Assembly: GCA_963853835.1 (NCBI GenBank)
Contig: OY970820.1
Coordinates: 48,790,407 to 48,854,406, forward strand
Length of the DNA stretch: 64,000 bases
Reading direction: 5' to 3'
DNA from: Calendula officinalis
Taxonomy: Eukaryota > Streptophyta > Magnoliopsida > Asterales > Asteraceae
In this document: positions 22,796-35,598 of the stretch, one piece after another
Position numbering within the stretch: the stretch's first letter is position 1
How the letters are laid out: each line of letters begins with the position of its first letter
Program-made: the position numbers and the translations under genes
The notes under the pieces: generated by a model
The model's database searches: none
Told to the model about the DNA's origin: nothing
What the model saw: the letters and a program-made list of their open reading frames with translations, nothing else

Positions 22796-22853
22796 CGAGG
22801 GGGAGAAATATTAATTCTAGGGGGAGAATTATTATTTCTAGGGGGAGAAAATT
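22796..22853 (+). other. Internal triple polypurine tract
   Basis: Three copies of GGGGGAGAA within about 55 bp (C2: 55489-55538, third copy GGGGGACAA). They resemble the true PPT (AGGGGGAGAT next to the 3' LTR), 2.2 kb further on. They could prime extra plus-strand synthesis; multiple PPTs are known in Sireviruses. Confidence 0.55.
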
Positions 22854-24610
22854 CAGAAAACCAAAAACAAATTACCCAAATAAAAAGTTTTATGTTTGTA
22901 ACGCTAATTATAAGTCGTTGTAATATCCGTAAACGATCTCTTTACTAGTTCTCTAGTAAAGATTGCATCTGTTTATTACAAATTCTTTTAATTCTCGTTA
23001 CTCACTACTTCAAAAGACATACCTTCCCATGGTTTGCCAGATCCGGCCACACCTTCCCAGGGAAATATTTCAGCCAACTGGTAAATGTGAGAGTTTAGGT
23101 CTAGGGTATAGTAATAGGTGAGTGCAAGGTGATGTGAAAACATGATAAATCAAAGAAAACACACCTTATGAGTGCATCCAAACCGAAAACAAACCGGGCA
23201 ACCAATTAAATAGGTGATCATTCATTCGTTGAATGTTTCACTAGACTTTACTGGCCCAGTAAAGCAAATGCACGCCACCACCAACTACTCAAATTCCTCT
23301 CAACAGGGATTTGTTTCATTTCATCAGGGGACGTAGCACAAAAGCTACTGACTACTCATTCGGAGTATGTCGGTATTGAATAATAATAACCTCCTGCCCC
23401 GGGTTAAGTCTCATTTGTATGCACAGTGTGTCTAGTTCTCACCCTCAAGAACCTTCCAATATAGGACACTTGCACTATAAAAATGGATCTCAGTGAATCC
23501 ATCGGAACACTTGTAGTGGCATCACAATCTGATGTTTCACGAGGATCGAGTGGAAATCCTGCTAGAGCTAAAATCACGCCAACTCTAAACGCAGGTCACA
23601 CATTTGAATCAACGGTTGTGCAAACGACTACAGATTCATACCGTGTGCTAACGGATACTCTATGTGAGTCCGGTGTTACCTTAAAAGAACAAGTTGCTGT
23701 GCCTTAAACTTCAAAATCATTCAGGCAACAACTTATACCGGAAACACATAAAATTCCGATGAAAAATCCATGTGAACTAAAATGCAACATCTTGAAAAAC
23801 TGATTAAAATGCACATGAGCGTAATAGTCCACTCTCAAATTACTCCTATGATCTGCTAAACCCAGCATGATCTTCCCCGGAGCCACCGACAATATAGGAA
23901 CTAAAAAGTGAGGGTCCCTAGGTCTAGGTGAGCAGAATCAAGTATCATGGGATCTTGATTGGGGTGCGCTGAGGTAAAAATTGAGAGGGGGTATGAAGTA
24001 TGGGGTGCAAATCAGCTTATCACATGGTAAAAAACAAAAATGAGGGTGTGGTTGAAAAATGAAAAAGTGAGTTGAGTGAGGAGCGTGTGTGAAAGGGTTA
24101 AAAGAAAACGGAAAACCCTCCCTAAACCGAACAAATGACCGGGTAACCTCATCTACATCAGATTGCATATGTTGCTTTCTGATTAAGACATCATGGACCC
24201 AGTGATGCAATGCACAACCCCCACTGACCACTCAAGTACAAAAAGTACTTGTTTCGAAATCACGGAGATTACCACATCCACTATCGACATCTCATTTGGA
24301 GATTGTTGATATTGAAAAAGAGGACCCACCTCCAGTCCTCGCCTTCGTTTGTCCACGTATAGAGTCTAGAACCGAATTAAATTTCTCTAGGACACAGGCA
24401 CTCTACCAAGCATATCTTTGAGATATTGCCGGAACATTCATAGTAATACCAAAATTATTGGTATTCCACGATGATTGAATGGAAATCCTACCAGTGCTAA
24501 CATCAAAGCCAACACTGAACGTAGGTCACACGGTTTCTGTAACTGTTGTGCTAACAGGCAATCTATGTGATCCTGGGTTACCCTGATACATTCTAGTGCG
24601 AAGATCAGAC

Positions 24611-24748
24611 GACCGTACTCCATTGTTATCAACAACGGTCACTATGTCTGATAGAAGATCTGATGACTGTATTTCAATCTTATCAACAACAGTCAACACA
24701 TCAGATAAGGGATTTTATGACCGTACTCCAACATTATCAACAACGGTC
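24611..24748 (+). repeat. Three 54-bp tandem units, each with a 30-nt hairpin
   Basis: Units start at 24611, 24665 and 24719 with exact 54-bp spacing. Each begins with a 30-nt inverted repeat of arms GACCGT/ACGGTC. In unit two both arms changed together to GACTGT/ACAGTC. C2 has the same set at 57302, 57356 and 57410. In the frame 24596-24979 the units encode an 18-residue repeat (LSTTV core). Confidence 0.75.
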
Positions 24749-25078
24749 GGAAAATCCACAACATATCAACATTCCGCACTGCTTCAACTTCAACAAACAT
24801 CAGGAACCAAGGATCTGCAGCAAATCGACAAACGCCACAACTTCAAGAAAGGACTTCCGCTGCTAACCGCTCTAACTATGGGTCTACAATCAGTCGATTT
24901 GCATGAAGTCTTCTGGAATACTTTATATTGGTTGAAAAGCCGATTAAAAGTATATTTGTCACCGATGATCAAAGGCTGATGCTGTTTTATCAACAAAACT
25001 GCTCAACGGTTCAATTCTCAGCTCCAGCCTTACAATCACAGAAGTCTTCAAAGATATGCAACCTAGTCTACTATTACA

Positions 25079-25395
25079 AAGGGGGAGATTGTTAGGTACT
25101 AGATATGTTGTAATAGTTAGTCTAGGGGGTAATAGTGTAACAATGTATAGATGTTAGGTTTTATTACCAAAATGGTCCTAACTAACCAAGAATTGAGCCA
25201 TGGTATAAATACCAAGATGTGAGGCTCAATTCTTCAACTTTTGCCATTAATCTCATTTCAATTTCACAGCAATTGTTCACTCTCTCTCTCTCTTGTTTCT
25301 CTCTCTAAAAGCCCTAATCTCATTCTTCACTTTTCTAGCCAAAATCATCATCCAACACCATCAAATGGATTGAATCAGTGTTATTGTGCTTTTCA
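25079..25395 (+). repeat. C1 PPT and 3' LTR (25090-25395)
   Basis: Polypurine tract AAGGGGGAGAT leads into TGTTAGGTACTAG; the LTR ends TGCTTTTCA at 25395 (306 bp). It is related to the C2 LTRs but clearly diverged. TATAAATA at 25204-25211 and CT-rich downstream sequence suit an LTR promoter. Confidence 0.8.
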
Positions 25396-27007
25396 CGGGT
25401 TTTGTGGAAGAGCGGGCATGCGACTTACATCGGATATCACAACAATCGATAATAGTAAATCAACGCAAATCAAATGGATTACAAATACTTAAGGTTTCCA
25501 AACAAAAGTAGTAGGTTTTTTATAAATAAAGATTTCTTCAAAATGGTAATCCGAATGCATTTGAATGCTAATAAAGCTTGAACTTCTATTTCCAGAGAAA
25601 ACATATTAGAAAAAGTGTCAATACAAAGGTTGGTGAGTTCACAGGTTTAATGACTATAAATCCTTGGTTTACATTAAAAGATTTGTTGGTACCATTTCTG
25701 TAATAAAATGACCTTGAAATATTGTTTACAGATTATGAAATCAAATTGCACATGCTTAGTGCTTAGAACCATGTTGTAGACTGTTTTAACTCTATAAAAC
25801 ACAATTTGCACATTATCGGTGCGTAAAACCATTTAGACATGATTTTATAAAGGTAAGTTGTTTAATACAAATCCATGTACGTTCAAGTTCACTTGTTTCG
25901 AATCCATGAAACCTGATTATTTAATTTAGTGTGTAATCCCTTATAGGCTAGCTAGGCATACAAGTTAAAGTATAAGTTGATGAGCATGTAATCAAACCTA
26001 AATCCAATTTACCCAAGCATGTCGAATCCACGACGTTGTCGAATCAACGACGTTTTAATAGAATATATATCTCATATGTTACACGACTGGAGCGACTAGC
26101 CATGAGCGGGGGATCAAGCCCGAAGAGTACTACTCATATATTCATTTGCTAACTATAGTTGATGATTACAGTAATGTTATATCTAAACGATCTGGCAATA
26201 TGGACGTCTATCAACTCACGGTTATACAAAGAGTAATATCGCAAAATATAGTTTATATCATATAGGTCTTTGTTACAACCTCCTTCATAAAAATACTTGT
26301 TTGATTATGTCTTTTTAATAACCAGTTATATCAAAAGGATTGTTTATCTCAGTTTTCGCAAAGATTGATTGTATCTAAATAGTGTTCATAAATGTTTTTC
26401 AAGAGACTAGTTGTACCAAAATATTGTTGTGAGGGACTCGATCATCAAATTCGCCAGATACACAATAATAGTTAAACATGCATTTATAAAACAGTGATAT
26501 GTTTCTCACCCCAAAACAGTTAAAATACAGTAAAGTGGGGCTGTGAAACTCACATGATGAGTCAACAAGGTAGCGATAACAAGATATGAGTAATATGCCC
26601 AAACAATGTCTAAACTACAAAGCTTTACGGTTTGAGGGTTTTTAACTTGGATGAGTTCTTTCTCCTTCATCAAAGCATCAAATGGGGAGATTCTTACAAA
26701 GAAAATAAGGTGATCAGTTCTGGACAGCAGCTTCTAGGCTATATTAATCATTAGTGGGTGATTATAGAGTTTTCAGTGGAAACGAAAGAGTGAGGAGGGA
26801 AAGTGTTATGGAGAGTTTTTCAAACACAATAGGAAAGTTGAACATCATGGGTATTAGGTTTTTAATGGAAATATGGGTTTATACATGAGATGGGTAAAAA
26901 GTTAAAGTTTACACAAAAGCGATGGCAGGTTTGACTTCCTTCATTTTTGGGAAAAATATAAAAAGTTTAATCTAATTTAATTTTTATATTTTTTTCAATT
27001 CTTTATT
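25396..27007. other. Non-coding region, no gene seen
   Basis: AT-rich sequence with no credible ORF. A small direct repeat (gtcgaatc.acgacgtt) lies near 26020-26055. The stretch 26450-26950 has an LTR-like look (calls for stress-type GTGAAACTCAC and a purine-rich end), so a decayed Ty3/gypsy LTR is possible but not shown. Confidence 0.4.
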
Positions 27008-27780
27008 AATTAAGGTCCTGTTTGATTTTCTTCCCAATTGATCTGATTCGGTCTGAATTCGGACTCGGTCCGAAGAGGCATGTTTGATAGCTTCACAACA
27101 TCGTCTGATTCGGTCAGAAGCCGAACTCGGTCCGTTAAATTCGTCTGATCCAGTCCAAATTTGAAATCTGTTGGACTCAATCTCTTTTTGCCATAATCTA
27201 CATTAGTTTAACAATTGTCAAGAAAAAGAGCTTACCGGAGAAAACCAGTGTCGGAGTTGCAGGTGCAGCTATGGTATGAGAAAGAAGAATATGAGAAGAT
27301 CGATGATGCAGGTTGCGGAAGTAGGGTTTTGTTTCTTTTGTTTTTTTGCATTTAAAGGAGAGTGGCCCATTTTATTTAATATTGGGTTAAATGGTTAATG
27401 GATTAATATTATTAATGGGCTCATAAAATTTTAGTAAATAGGCTTGTTTTTTTATTTTCTATTTCTAATTTTCAATTACACAGAATCTTCTTTTTCAAGA
27501 TTATAATAATTAAATTTAATTAACTATATTTAAGTTTTTATTTATTTATGGGTTTTTCTAATTCATGCCCTAAGTGCATTAGATAAAAATGCTTAATGAA
27601 ATTAAAATTAATATTTTTATTCAAAAATGCATTAATACATGCAAAAAGTAACTCATTTAATTAGAAATATAATCAAACGCTTGGATTCAGTTAGAAGTTT
27701 TGACTCATTCCGATTATGACTTAATCCGATTCTGACTCAATCCAATTCTAACTCAATCTGACTAACCAAAAGACCCCTAA
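27008..27780. mobile_element. Possible hAT-like non-autonomous element
   Basis: The left end AAGGTCCTGTTTGATT and the right end (complement TTAGGGGTCTTTTGGTT) are similar inverted termini of a type common in plant hAT MITEs. Internal repeats of gattcggtc and gactcaatccgattc are present near both ends. No clear 8-bp target duplication was found. Confidence 0.35.
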
Positions 27781-29853
27781 GTAATTAAATTAGGATGTAT
27801 TAGTTTAGGTTTAATTAGGTAGCTGATGTGTATTAATCATTACTGAGTGATTATGACGAAATAAATATTTGGCTCCGCCTTACCCGAATATGCGCTCATG
27901 GCATACTATAAGCAATAATTAATTCTCCATCATTTCCATTTATACTTAAGTTTCACATTAATGGTTGCTAGACATTTTCTAATACCTATTATGCCCCTCC
28001 CTATTATTAATCATATATTCTCAAATCCCCTATTTTGTAAAAAACAAAAGTAACGTAAACCATGACTTTATGTTTGTAAATGATTTGATGTTATTCTCGT
28101 ATATGTACAAATTGATCGACTATCTCTCAAACGACTTCTTTACAAACTGTACACTCATTCTACATCTTTTAAATATTCATTATCTCCCAATTTTAATTAT
28201 TGATCCCAACATGATTTTTTATATCTAATTTCTAGCTAAATTTTTATAGGTTTGATATACAAGTTAATCAATTGACAAAATTATAATATTCTAACTTTAA
28301 TGTCTTGATTACAAAGTTGATCTTTATTTATCAGTTTTATTAATTTTCCCTCTAATTATTCCCACTTATTTTTGTAAATAAAAAATGCTTATTTATACCA
28401 ATGAACTATTTAGAGTAATATGCACATTTAGTTACTCATTTTTTTCAAAAATGCATACACAAGTTTTATTTGATTTGAATGAAAATCATTTTGATGAAAA
28501 CTTTACAAACATTGACCAACAACAAATGGTTTTATATGAAGAAGGTCCACAATGCATTGTAGATGTTTTTGATGAACCATTTGTTGGTCAGTGTTTTCTT
28601 AGTGAAGAAGAAGCTTTTGTTTATTATCAAAATTTTGCAAAAGCTAATGGATTTTCAGTACGCAAAGGTAGATTTTCTAACAAGAATGGAGAAAAGAAAC
28701 GACGAGATTTCTTTTGCCACCGAGAAGGAAAGCCAAAGGAGAAATTAGTAGACCATTCAAAAGAGCAAAGAAATCGAGTTTCTTCAAGATGTGAATGTAA
28801 GGCTCACATGAGAATAAAAATGAGAAGAGCAAATGAAAGTTTCCCGGAAGAGTGGAAAGTTACTACTTTCATTAGAGAGCATACTCATGCCTTGTTATCT
28901 ACGAATGAGGTACGTTTTCTTCCATCTTATCGTAGTATTACAAAGGAAGATGAAAATCGTATAGTCATGCTTAAAGAATGTGGTTTGTCTATAAGACAAA
29001 TTATGCGTGTCATGGAGCTTGAAAAAAAGGTACGACATGGACAACTTCCTTTTCTCGCTAAGGACGTTCATAACTATTTTAGTAAAATTCGTCAAATGCA
29101 TGCGAAAAATGATGCAAAAGATCTTTTAGAATATTGTAAGAGAAGCAAGAGTAAAAATCCTAATTTTCAATATGCATTTACGATATATGATAAAAACAAA
29201 CTAGAACATATTTTTTGGTCTCATGCTCATTGTTTTGACATGTACCATAAATTTGGAGATGTTGTGGTATTCGATACTACGTACAAAGTAAATTCTTATG
29301 ACATGCCTTTTGGCATCTTTGTTGGCATTGACAACCATGGAAGAACCATATTATTTGGATGTGCACTCTTGCGCAATGAGACAACAAACACATTTAGGTG
29401 GCTCTTAAAGGTAATAAAAGTTTCCTTCATTTATCTTATAACTCGTTCATTTAGTTTTTAGACAAAATTGAATTTTTACTAAAAAATTGCAGAATTTTGT
29501 TTTGCTTATAACACGATCGCCTAAGACAATATTAACTGATCAAGATCCATGGCTCACTGAGGCAATTTCAAATGTCATGCCTTCTACAAAACATGCATTT
29601 TGCATATGGCACATCACTGTTAAATTTAGTGGTTGGTTTAATTCAATTTTCAGAAATGATTACTCAAGTTGGTGCTCACAATTCTATACATTATATAAAT
29701 TCGCTACAATTGAAGAATTTGAGCAACAATGGCCATTTGTCATTAAAAAATACAACTTCGATGAAAATAAACATGTAAAAGGATTGTATCATATTAGAAG
29801 GTTTTGGGTGTCGGCTTATCTCTGTGGTTTCTTTTTTGGCGGCATGGTAACAA

Positions 29854-30967
29854 TGAAGGATTTATGTGCACTGTTAGTCAACCTATGATGATACATCCAT
29901 GCCTACGAAACATTTAAGGGTCACACCGGTGAGTGCATGTAATACGAGCAAGATATGCAATGATACTACGAAGAGGAATGATTCATAATAGTCATTATGA
30001 ATCAGTTAGGTATTAAGTTAAGTTTAACTTATTACTAGATTAGTTTAACTAACTAATTAATACAAGTGCTTGTACATTTACTAGTTGAGTAAATATACAA
30101 TGTGTTAAATATAGATTATCCATAATATGATTTAAAGCTGTTAAATCATTTAAGTAATTGGATAATATTGTTGTATAAATTATATAAAGGTTATTATATA
30201 ATTAATTATTAGAAGTATAAATACAAGTAATAATTCGTGTATATGGGTGCCGAATTATTAGTGTATTAATACTAGACATTTAATAGTTAAGGGCAACAAT
30301 AATAAACTAGTTAAACTATAAGGGATGGGAATGATAAAAGGAAGTTTAATTAAAGATCTAATATTAATTAAACTAGAAGGGTTCTAAGCGTAACTTATTT
30401 GTATATAAATAAGAGGCTTAAGGTAACCGTAAAACCCCTTACACCACATACGAAAATCATCCCCCTCCTCACTTTGATTTTCGGCCGAACCCCAAAAACA
30501 CCATCACTTGGTGTTCTTCGTTCTTCGTGTTCTTCAAGTATTGAAGAACAAGTTCATTGCTTAGATCAACTAGAAGATCGCTCGATTTGTTCATCATCAA
30601 TGGATCTATCTTAAGCAAACAACAAGGTATGTTTTGGGAAACACTTTTCTCCCTTCTCCCCTCTCGGACGAATTCGACCAAAGAACCCTAGGGTTCTTTG
30701 GTTGATGGTCGAACAAACCACACAAGCCATGTGTGTGTTCGAGTTCTTCGTACAAGGTTTCTTTCATGTTAATATAATCTATATTTCCAACATTCCAATC
30801 CTTTAAGGTTTAAGGATTAGGTTTAATCCAACTTCCGCTTTTAGGGATTAAATCAGCTAGTTGGTTTAACCGGTCAAGAACAAGTTCATGTTCTTGGTCA
30901 GTATGGTCGAACCAAGCATACTAGGTGGTCGGTCCTATGGGTCGATCTGGTTATATGAAACCCTTCA
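29854..30967 (+). repeat. 5' LTR of element G (1,114 bp)
   Basis: Starts TGAAGGATTT and ends AAACCCTTCA one base before the PBS. Its last 560 bp match the 3' LTR remnant. It has a TATA-like TATATAAATAA near 30403 followed by a gene-like leader. Confidence 0.85.
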
Positions 30968-32132
30968 GTGGTATCAGAGCGTTGGTTTAGAGATCTAAAC
31001 TAGATTAACAAAGTTTGTTTGTTTAATTTTTAAATTAAAGACTTTCTTTTTGTTCCAATATTTTCCTTCTTCTTCTTAAGTTTTCGAAAAGGGTAAGAAC
31101 CCTAGGACCAAGAATATTAAACTAGTTTAGTTTAATTGGTCAAAAGGTTTCTAATACCCTAGTAATTTTTGAAAATAGTAAAAGAACCCTACGATCAAGA
31201 ACATTAAACTAGTTTAGTTTAATTGATCAAAAGGCTTCTTTTCTTAACCCTAGTAATTTTCGATATAGTAAAAGAACCCTAGGATCAAGTATGTTAAACA
31301 AGATTTGTTTAATTGATCAAAAGGATTCTTTCCTTTTTCCCATGGAATTCGAAATATAGGAATATCCTAGGACCAAGTATGTTAAACAAGAGTTGTTTAG
31401 TTGGTCAAAAGGATTCTTTCCTAATCCCTTAGAAATTTTGAAATCTAGAGGCTACTTGGACACCAAGTTTGATTAAACTACTTTAAGTTTAATTGGTGGA
31501 AAAGTTCCCTAGGCTTAAGTTTTTCGAAACCCTAAAAAAGCCTAGAACATTAAACTAGTTTGAGTTTAATTGTTTAAGAGAATTAATTAGGATAATAATC
31601 TAAAACCTAGATAATTTAACAAGTTTATTTTTAATAGGTTTAATTATTAGTTTGATAGATTTATTAAGACTAGTTCTTTAAACCTAGAAATTTAGACAAA
31701 GTTTTATTGTCTATAAGGTTTAAATTAAAGAGTTTAAATAAATTTATTAAAGGTTATAATCTATCTTAGAATTTAAACAAAATTTATTATTTAGATATGA
31801 TTGATTAAAAGGAATTAATCTTTTGATAAATAATGTCTTTGATCAAAAAAGTCAAAACCTTAGTTTTGATTGATCTAGAACAAGATTAGGGTTTATCTAA
31901 TTCATTTAGGGAATTAATAAGATTAAAAGAAATGTTAATTTTTAAATTCTAAAATTACCAAGATGTATTTATTTATATATATGTATTTCGGATTTTTAAA
32001 TATTTAAAAGAAAATAAATTTTTAAAAGATATAATAAGTTTATACGTATTTTAATTAGATTAAATTAAAATACATTCGTATAAATTAGGTGTAATATTCT
32101 TATTAGAATGTTACAAGTTTATTATAAAGTAA

Positions 32133-32210
<78 letters not shown>

Positions 32211-33307
32211 CTATATCTATATATATTAAATACAAGGTTAAATGGAACATTAAAAAGGATAATGTTATTTTGATCTTTAAAAGAAAAAGAAATATAACTA
32301 GTTATTGTATAAAGTTGTTATATAATTAAGACTAGAAAGTACAAAGTTATGATTTCATTATAACTAGGAATTGTACAAGTTGAAATTATATGATTAACTA
32401 GAAATATACAAAGTGGTATATTATTTTAAATGTGTATAAAGTTATAAGTTATTATAACTAGATAATTATACAAGTATAATATAAGTATTTTACAAGTCAT
32501 GTAATATACTAGATTAAGGATCAAGGAATAAATAACAAGGGAACTTTATAACATTTATTTAACTAGTTCAAGTTATATGTAAGAAAGGTTTAAACAAACT
32601 AAGAATTATTATATATAGTCTTTATATAATAAGTTTATTAGTTTCACCAAGTATAGACCGGTGATTGTGTTTGCTTAAGTTCCATCATAATTGTTGGAGC
32701 TTGTGGGAGCTACGCAAGAAAATCACAAAGTTTATAAGTGTGTCGTTATGACATAAGTTTTGGACGAATCTAGTAAGTAAAAAAAAAACAAATGTTTAAT
32801 TTCACTATTAGACATATGAAAACTAGGTGTGTCAAACTAGGTTTATGATTCAAGTTTATGAATCATAAAAGAATTAAAAGTTTAACATAAGTTTCAAGTT
32901 TTTCAAATAAAGATAAAACAAGTAACTTTTATTAGAGATAAGGTTTTTCACAAAACCTAGTAAAACGTTTTGTACACCTCGTTTTAGGTATACATATAAG
33001 TCGCGCAATTCTTGAAACTATAAGTTTTAAAGAAAAGTTCTTAAGTTTTAAAGGTGTCTTGTAGAATTCTTAAATTCACAAGTCACAAATTTTAAACAAG
33101 GATTAAGATTGGAATAAAAGTTTAAGTTTAGTTTAAGACTTAAACAAAACCAAGAAAATCTTAGATCGAAGTACTATCCACCTAATGGAACACCTCACTT
33201 GTTCAACGATATTCATATTGTAAGGATAAAGAACCTTAGATATATGTGGATTCAAATTATTGCGAGTGTCAGGGTGCGTAAAGATAAAGAACCTTAGATA
33301 TGGATTC
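30968..33307 (+). other. Non-coding interior of element G with minisatellite and (AT)n
   Basis: After the PBS, degenerate tandem units of roughly 85-100 bp occupy 31080-31460. Each has a form of gttaaac..gtttaattgatcaaaagg and ccctagtaattt. An (AT)n run of about 35 units covers 32134-32203. A short duplicated phrase (gataaagaaccttagatat) occurs at 33226 and 33283. No ORFs of note. Confidence 0.75.
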
Positions 33308-35598
33308 AATAAGAGGCTTAGGGTAACCTTAAAACCCCTTACACCTCATACGAAAATCATCCCCCCTCCTCCCTTTGATTTTCGGCCGAACCCCAAGAAC
33401 ACCATTGTAACACCTCAAATTTTAATACAAAACATTTGGCCAAAATAATCATTTAATAAAGAGGAGAACTATCCCAAAATACGGAGTTACAAAAACGTCT
33501 GGTATGAAAATCAAAGTATAAATTCGGTGTTACAAAATATATCAAAACCAAAGCTAAGTCTAAATCCGTTCTAGTGTTCTTCTACTCTAGACCCCGCATC
33601 TCTATCCATGCGTACCTAAACCTTCGATCCAGAACCTGAGTACATAGCAAAACAAACAAGGAGTACGTGAGACAAAAACGTCTCGTGAGCTACATGGGTT
33701 TAGACCCGTCAATAATAATATTCATAAGACATATAAATACATATACAAGTAGTTCATCCATCTATCTAGTCACCCTATTGTGACTCTATGATCCTTGCTT
33801 CCCTAGCAATCATATCTAGTTATCGGGACATCCCCAACTAGCTAGAACCACATTAACTCATTAACCGGGGATCCCCCGCATTAACAAGCTTCAAGGTAAA
33901 GGCAAGAGGGAATCACCCAATCTACCTATACCTACCTTACTCGTCGGACTACTTCCAGTTAGCAAGACTACTATCATGGAATGGGACGATGGGGATCCGC
34001 CCAAATGCTCCCCATTCCATACCTCATGACCGGGGATCCCCCGCGTCATCACATCGTCTCAACCTTACTATAACTCGACGGTTATATCAATCAAAGCCTT
34101 TGGCTATCACATCAATCATCAACAAGTTAGTTAACTATATTTAACAATATACAACTAACTCTATTTACTAAATTCGACACATTCATCAAATAGACTCGAC
34201 ATATATAATAACAAGTATTTTCATGGCTATGTACTCAATAAAGTCCACACGTACTCACCTTAGCAATATAATGCTCCAACTGTATTCTTTCCGCCGGTTT
34301 CCTTGTTCCAACAATTCGGTCAAACTCCAAGACTTCACCGGAAGCCTAATTCAACAATCATACAATGTTCAACATCACATACTACTAATAATATATCCAT
34401 TAATCACTAGATACCATCAATTAACACTTTCCCCCAATTATGGTAATTTACCAAACCCTAGGTTTAACCAACCCTTAAGATTCTTACCAATCTTAACCAT
34501 ACACTTGATTCCTTTGTTAATATACCATCTATTAAGTGTATACACCATTTATTCACCATAACCCATAACCCCCAATAACTAGGGTTTCAACCCAAGCATC
34601 AAAATACATGGATCTAAAGCTACAAAGATTAAGGAGTGAAGATATACCTTTAATCTTCCACTAGGAGTGAAATCTACCAAAGATTTGTGAAGAGATCAAC
34701 CAAATTCTGCACTTGAGCTCAAAAATAGCCAAAGATGAAAACTAGGGTTTACTATTGCATTTAATGAGCTAAAACCTGACTTTAATGCTGTCGACCAGAT
34801 TTCACGACGCGAACTAAGTTCGCGTCGCTAACTATGTGAATCGTGATCTTTTCCCGATCGTTACTTAGGCGTGAACTTCGTGTGCCAAAAACCACAAATC
34901 CCTGAACGGAGTTCCCGATCGGAAACCCCAAGTTCACGGCGTGAACTTTCCATGTGCAGCAGGGCTGCACTTTTCGGTTGTTGTCTCGACCCGGTTTCGT
35001 CCATAACTTTCTCGTACGGTCTCCAAACGACACGAAACCAATTCCTACGTTCTTTAAACGATTTATCCTTATTTATCATATTTTTATACAATTTATTTAT
35101 TTAAAATTTCGGGTCGTTACAACCATCACTTGGTGTTCTTCGTTCTTCGTGTTCTTCGTGTTCTTCAAGTATTGAATAACAAGTTCATTGCTTAGATCAA
35201 CTAGAAGATCGCTCGATTTGTTCATCATCAGTGGATCTATATAAGCAAACAACAAGGTATGTTTTGGGGAACACTTTTCTCCCTTCTCCCCTCTTGGACG
35301 AATTCGACCAAAGAACCCTAGGATTCTTTGGTTGATGGTCGAACGAACCACACAAGCCATGTGTGTGTTCGAGTTCTTTGTACAAGGTTTCTTTCTTGTT
35401 AATCTAATCTAGATTTCCAACATCCCAATCCTTTAGGGTTTAAGGATTAGGTTTAATCCCACTTCCGCTTTTAGGGATTAAATCAGCTAGTTGGTTTTAA
35501 CCGGTCAAGAACAAGTTCATGTTCTTGGTCAGTATGGTCGAACCAAGCATACTAGGTGGTCGGTCCTATGGGTCGATCAAGTTATATGAAACCCTTCA
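33308..35598 (+). repeat. 3' LTR remnant of element G, split by insert H
   Basis: 33308-33405 and 35127-35598 together match 5' LTR positions about 30408-30967. The first 554 bp of the LTR are missing. Confidence 0.8.
33406..35121. mobile_element. Insert H: solo LTR, probably Ty3/gypsy
   Basis: 1,716 bp starting TGTAACACCTCAAATTTTAA and ending AATTTCGGGTCGTTACA, with ACCAT on each side (33401-33405 and 35122-35126). TGTAAC..GTTACA ends, no ORFs and TG/CA termini fit a single gypsy LTR (Tekay/Del-like ends) left after recombination. A possible tandem motif, cggggatcccccgc, occurs twice (33867 and 34031). Confidence 0.7.

Larger units (their letters stand above)
22610..25078 (+). other. C1 3' non-coding region, conserved with C2, rich in palindromes
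   Basis: About 2.5 kb between the accessory ORF and the PPT, alignable throughout with C2 55280-57770. It holds a triple polypurine cluster (22796-22853) and the hairpins CTTTACTAG..CTAGTAAAG (22940-22961), CTTTACTGG.CCAGTAAAG (23246-23264) and CAAGTAC..GTACTTG (about 24233-24251). A 54-bp tandem repeat lies at 24611-24748. Short ORFs exist on both strands, but none is convincing except perhaps 24596-24979, whose frame is partly kept in C2. Confidence 0.6.
16640..25395 (+). mobile_element. C1: 3' half of a Sirevirus-like copia element with accessory ORF
   Basis: Begins inside RT, next to A2 at an unclear junction (16626-16657), and runs through RNase H, a promoter with repeat array, the accessory ORF, a 2.5-kb 3' region, PPT and 3' LTR. 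The matching full element is C2 (37539-58094). LTR, gag and most of pol are missing on the left. Confidence 0.8.
29854..35598 (+). mobile_element. Element G: non-coding LTR retrotransposon nested in the MULE
   Basis: The ends TGAAGG...CCTTCA are flanked by AACAA (29849-29853 and 35599-35603), and removing it restores the transposase frame across the site. 5' LTR 29854-30967; PBS TGGTATCAGAGC at 30969-30980; internal 2.3 kb without gag or pol; the 3' LTR is truncated at its left (33308-33405) and continues at 35127-35598 after insert H. A large non-autonomous (LARD-like) element. Confidence 0.85.

Noticed and set aside
23938..24231. 97-codon minus-strand frame in the C1 3' region, partly mirrored in C2
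   Set aside because: Similarity between C1 and C2 covers all the non-coding DNA there; in C2 the frame is split, and no domain is seen.
30969..30980. TGGTATCAGAGC as part of a tRNA gene (also near 9810 and 37860)
   Set aside because: These are primer-binding sites complementary to the tRNA 3' end; no cloverleaf can be drawn around them.
32108..32329. 73-codon frame across the AT run
   Set aside because: Translation of an (AT)n microsatellite (IYIYIY).
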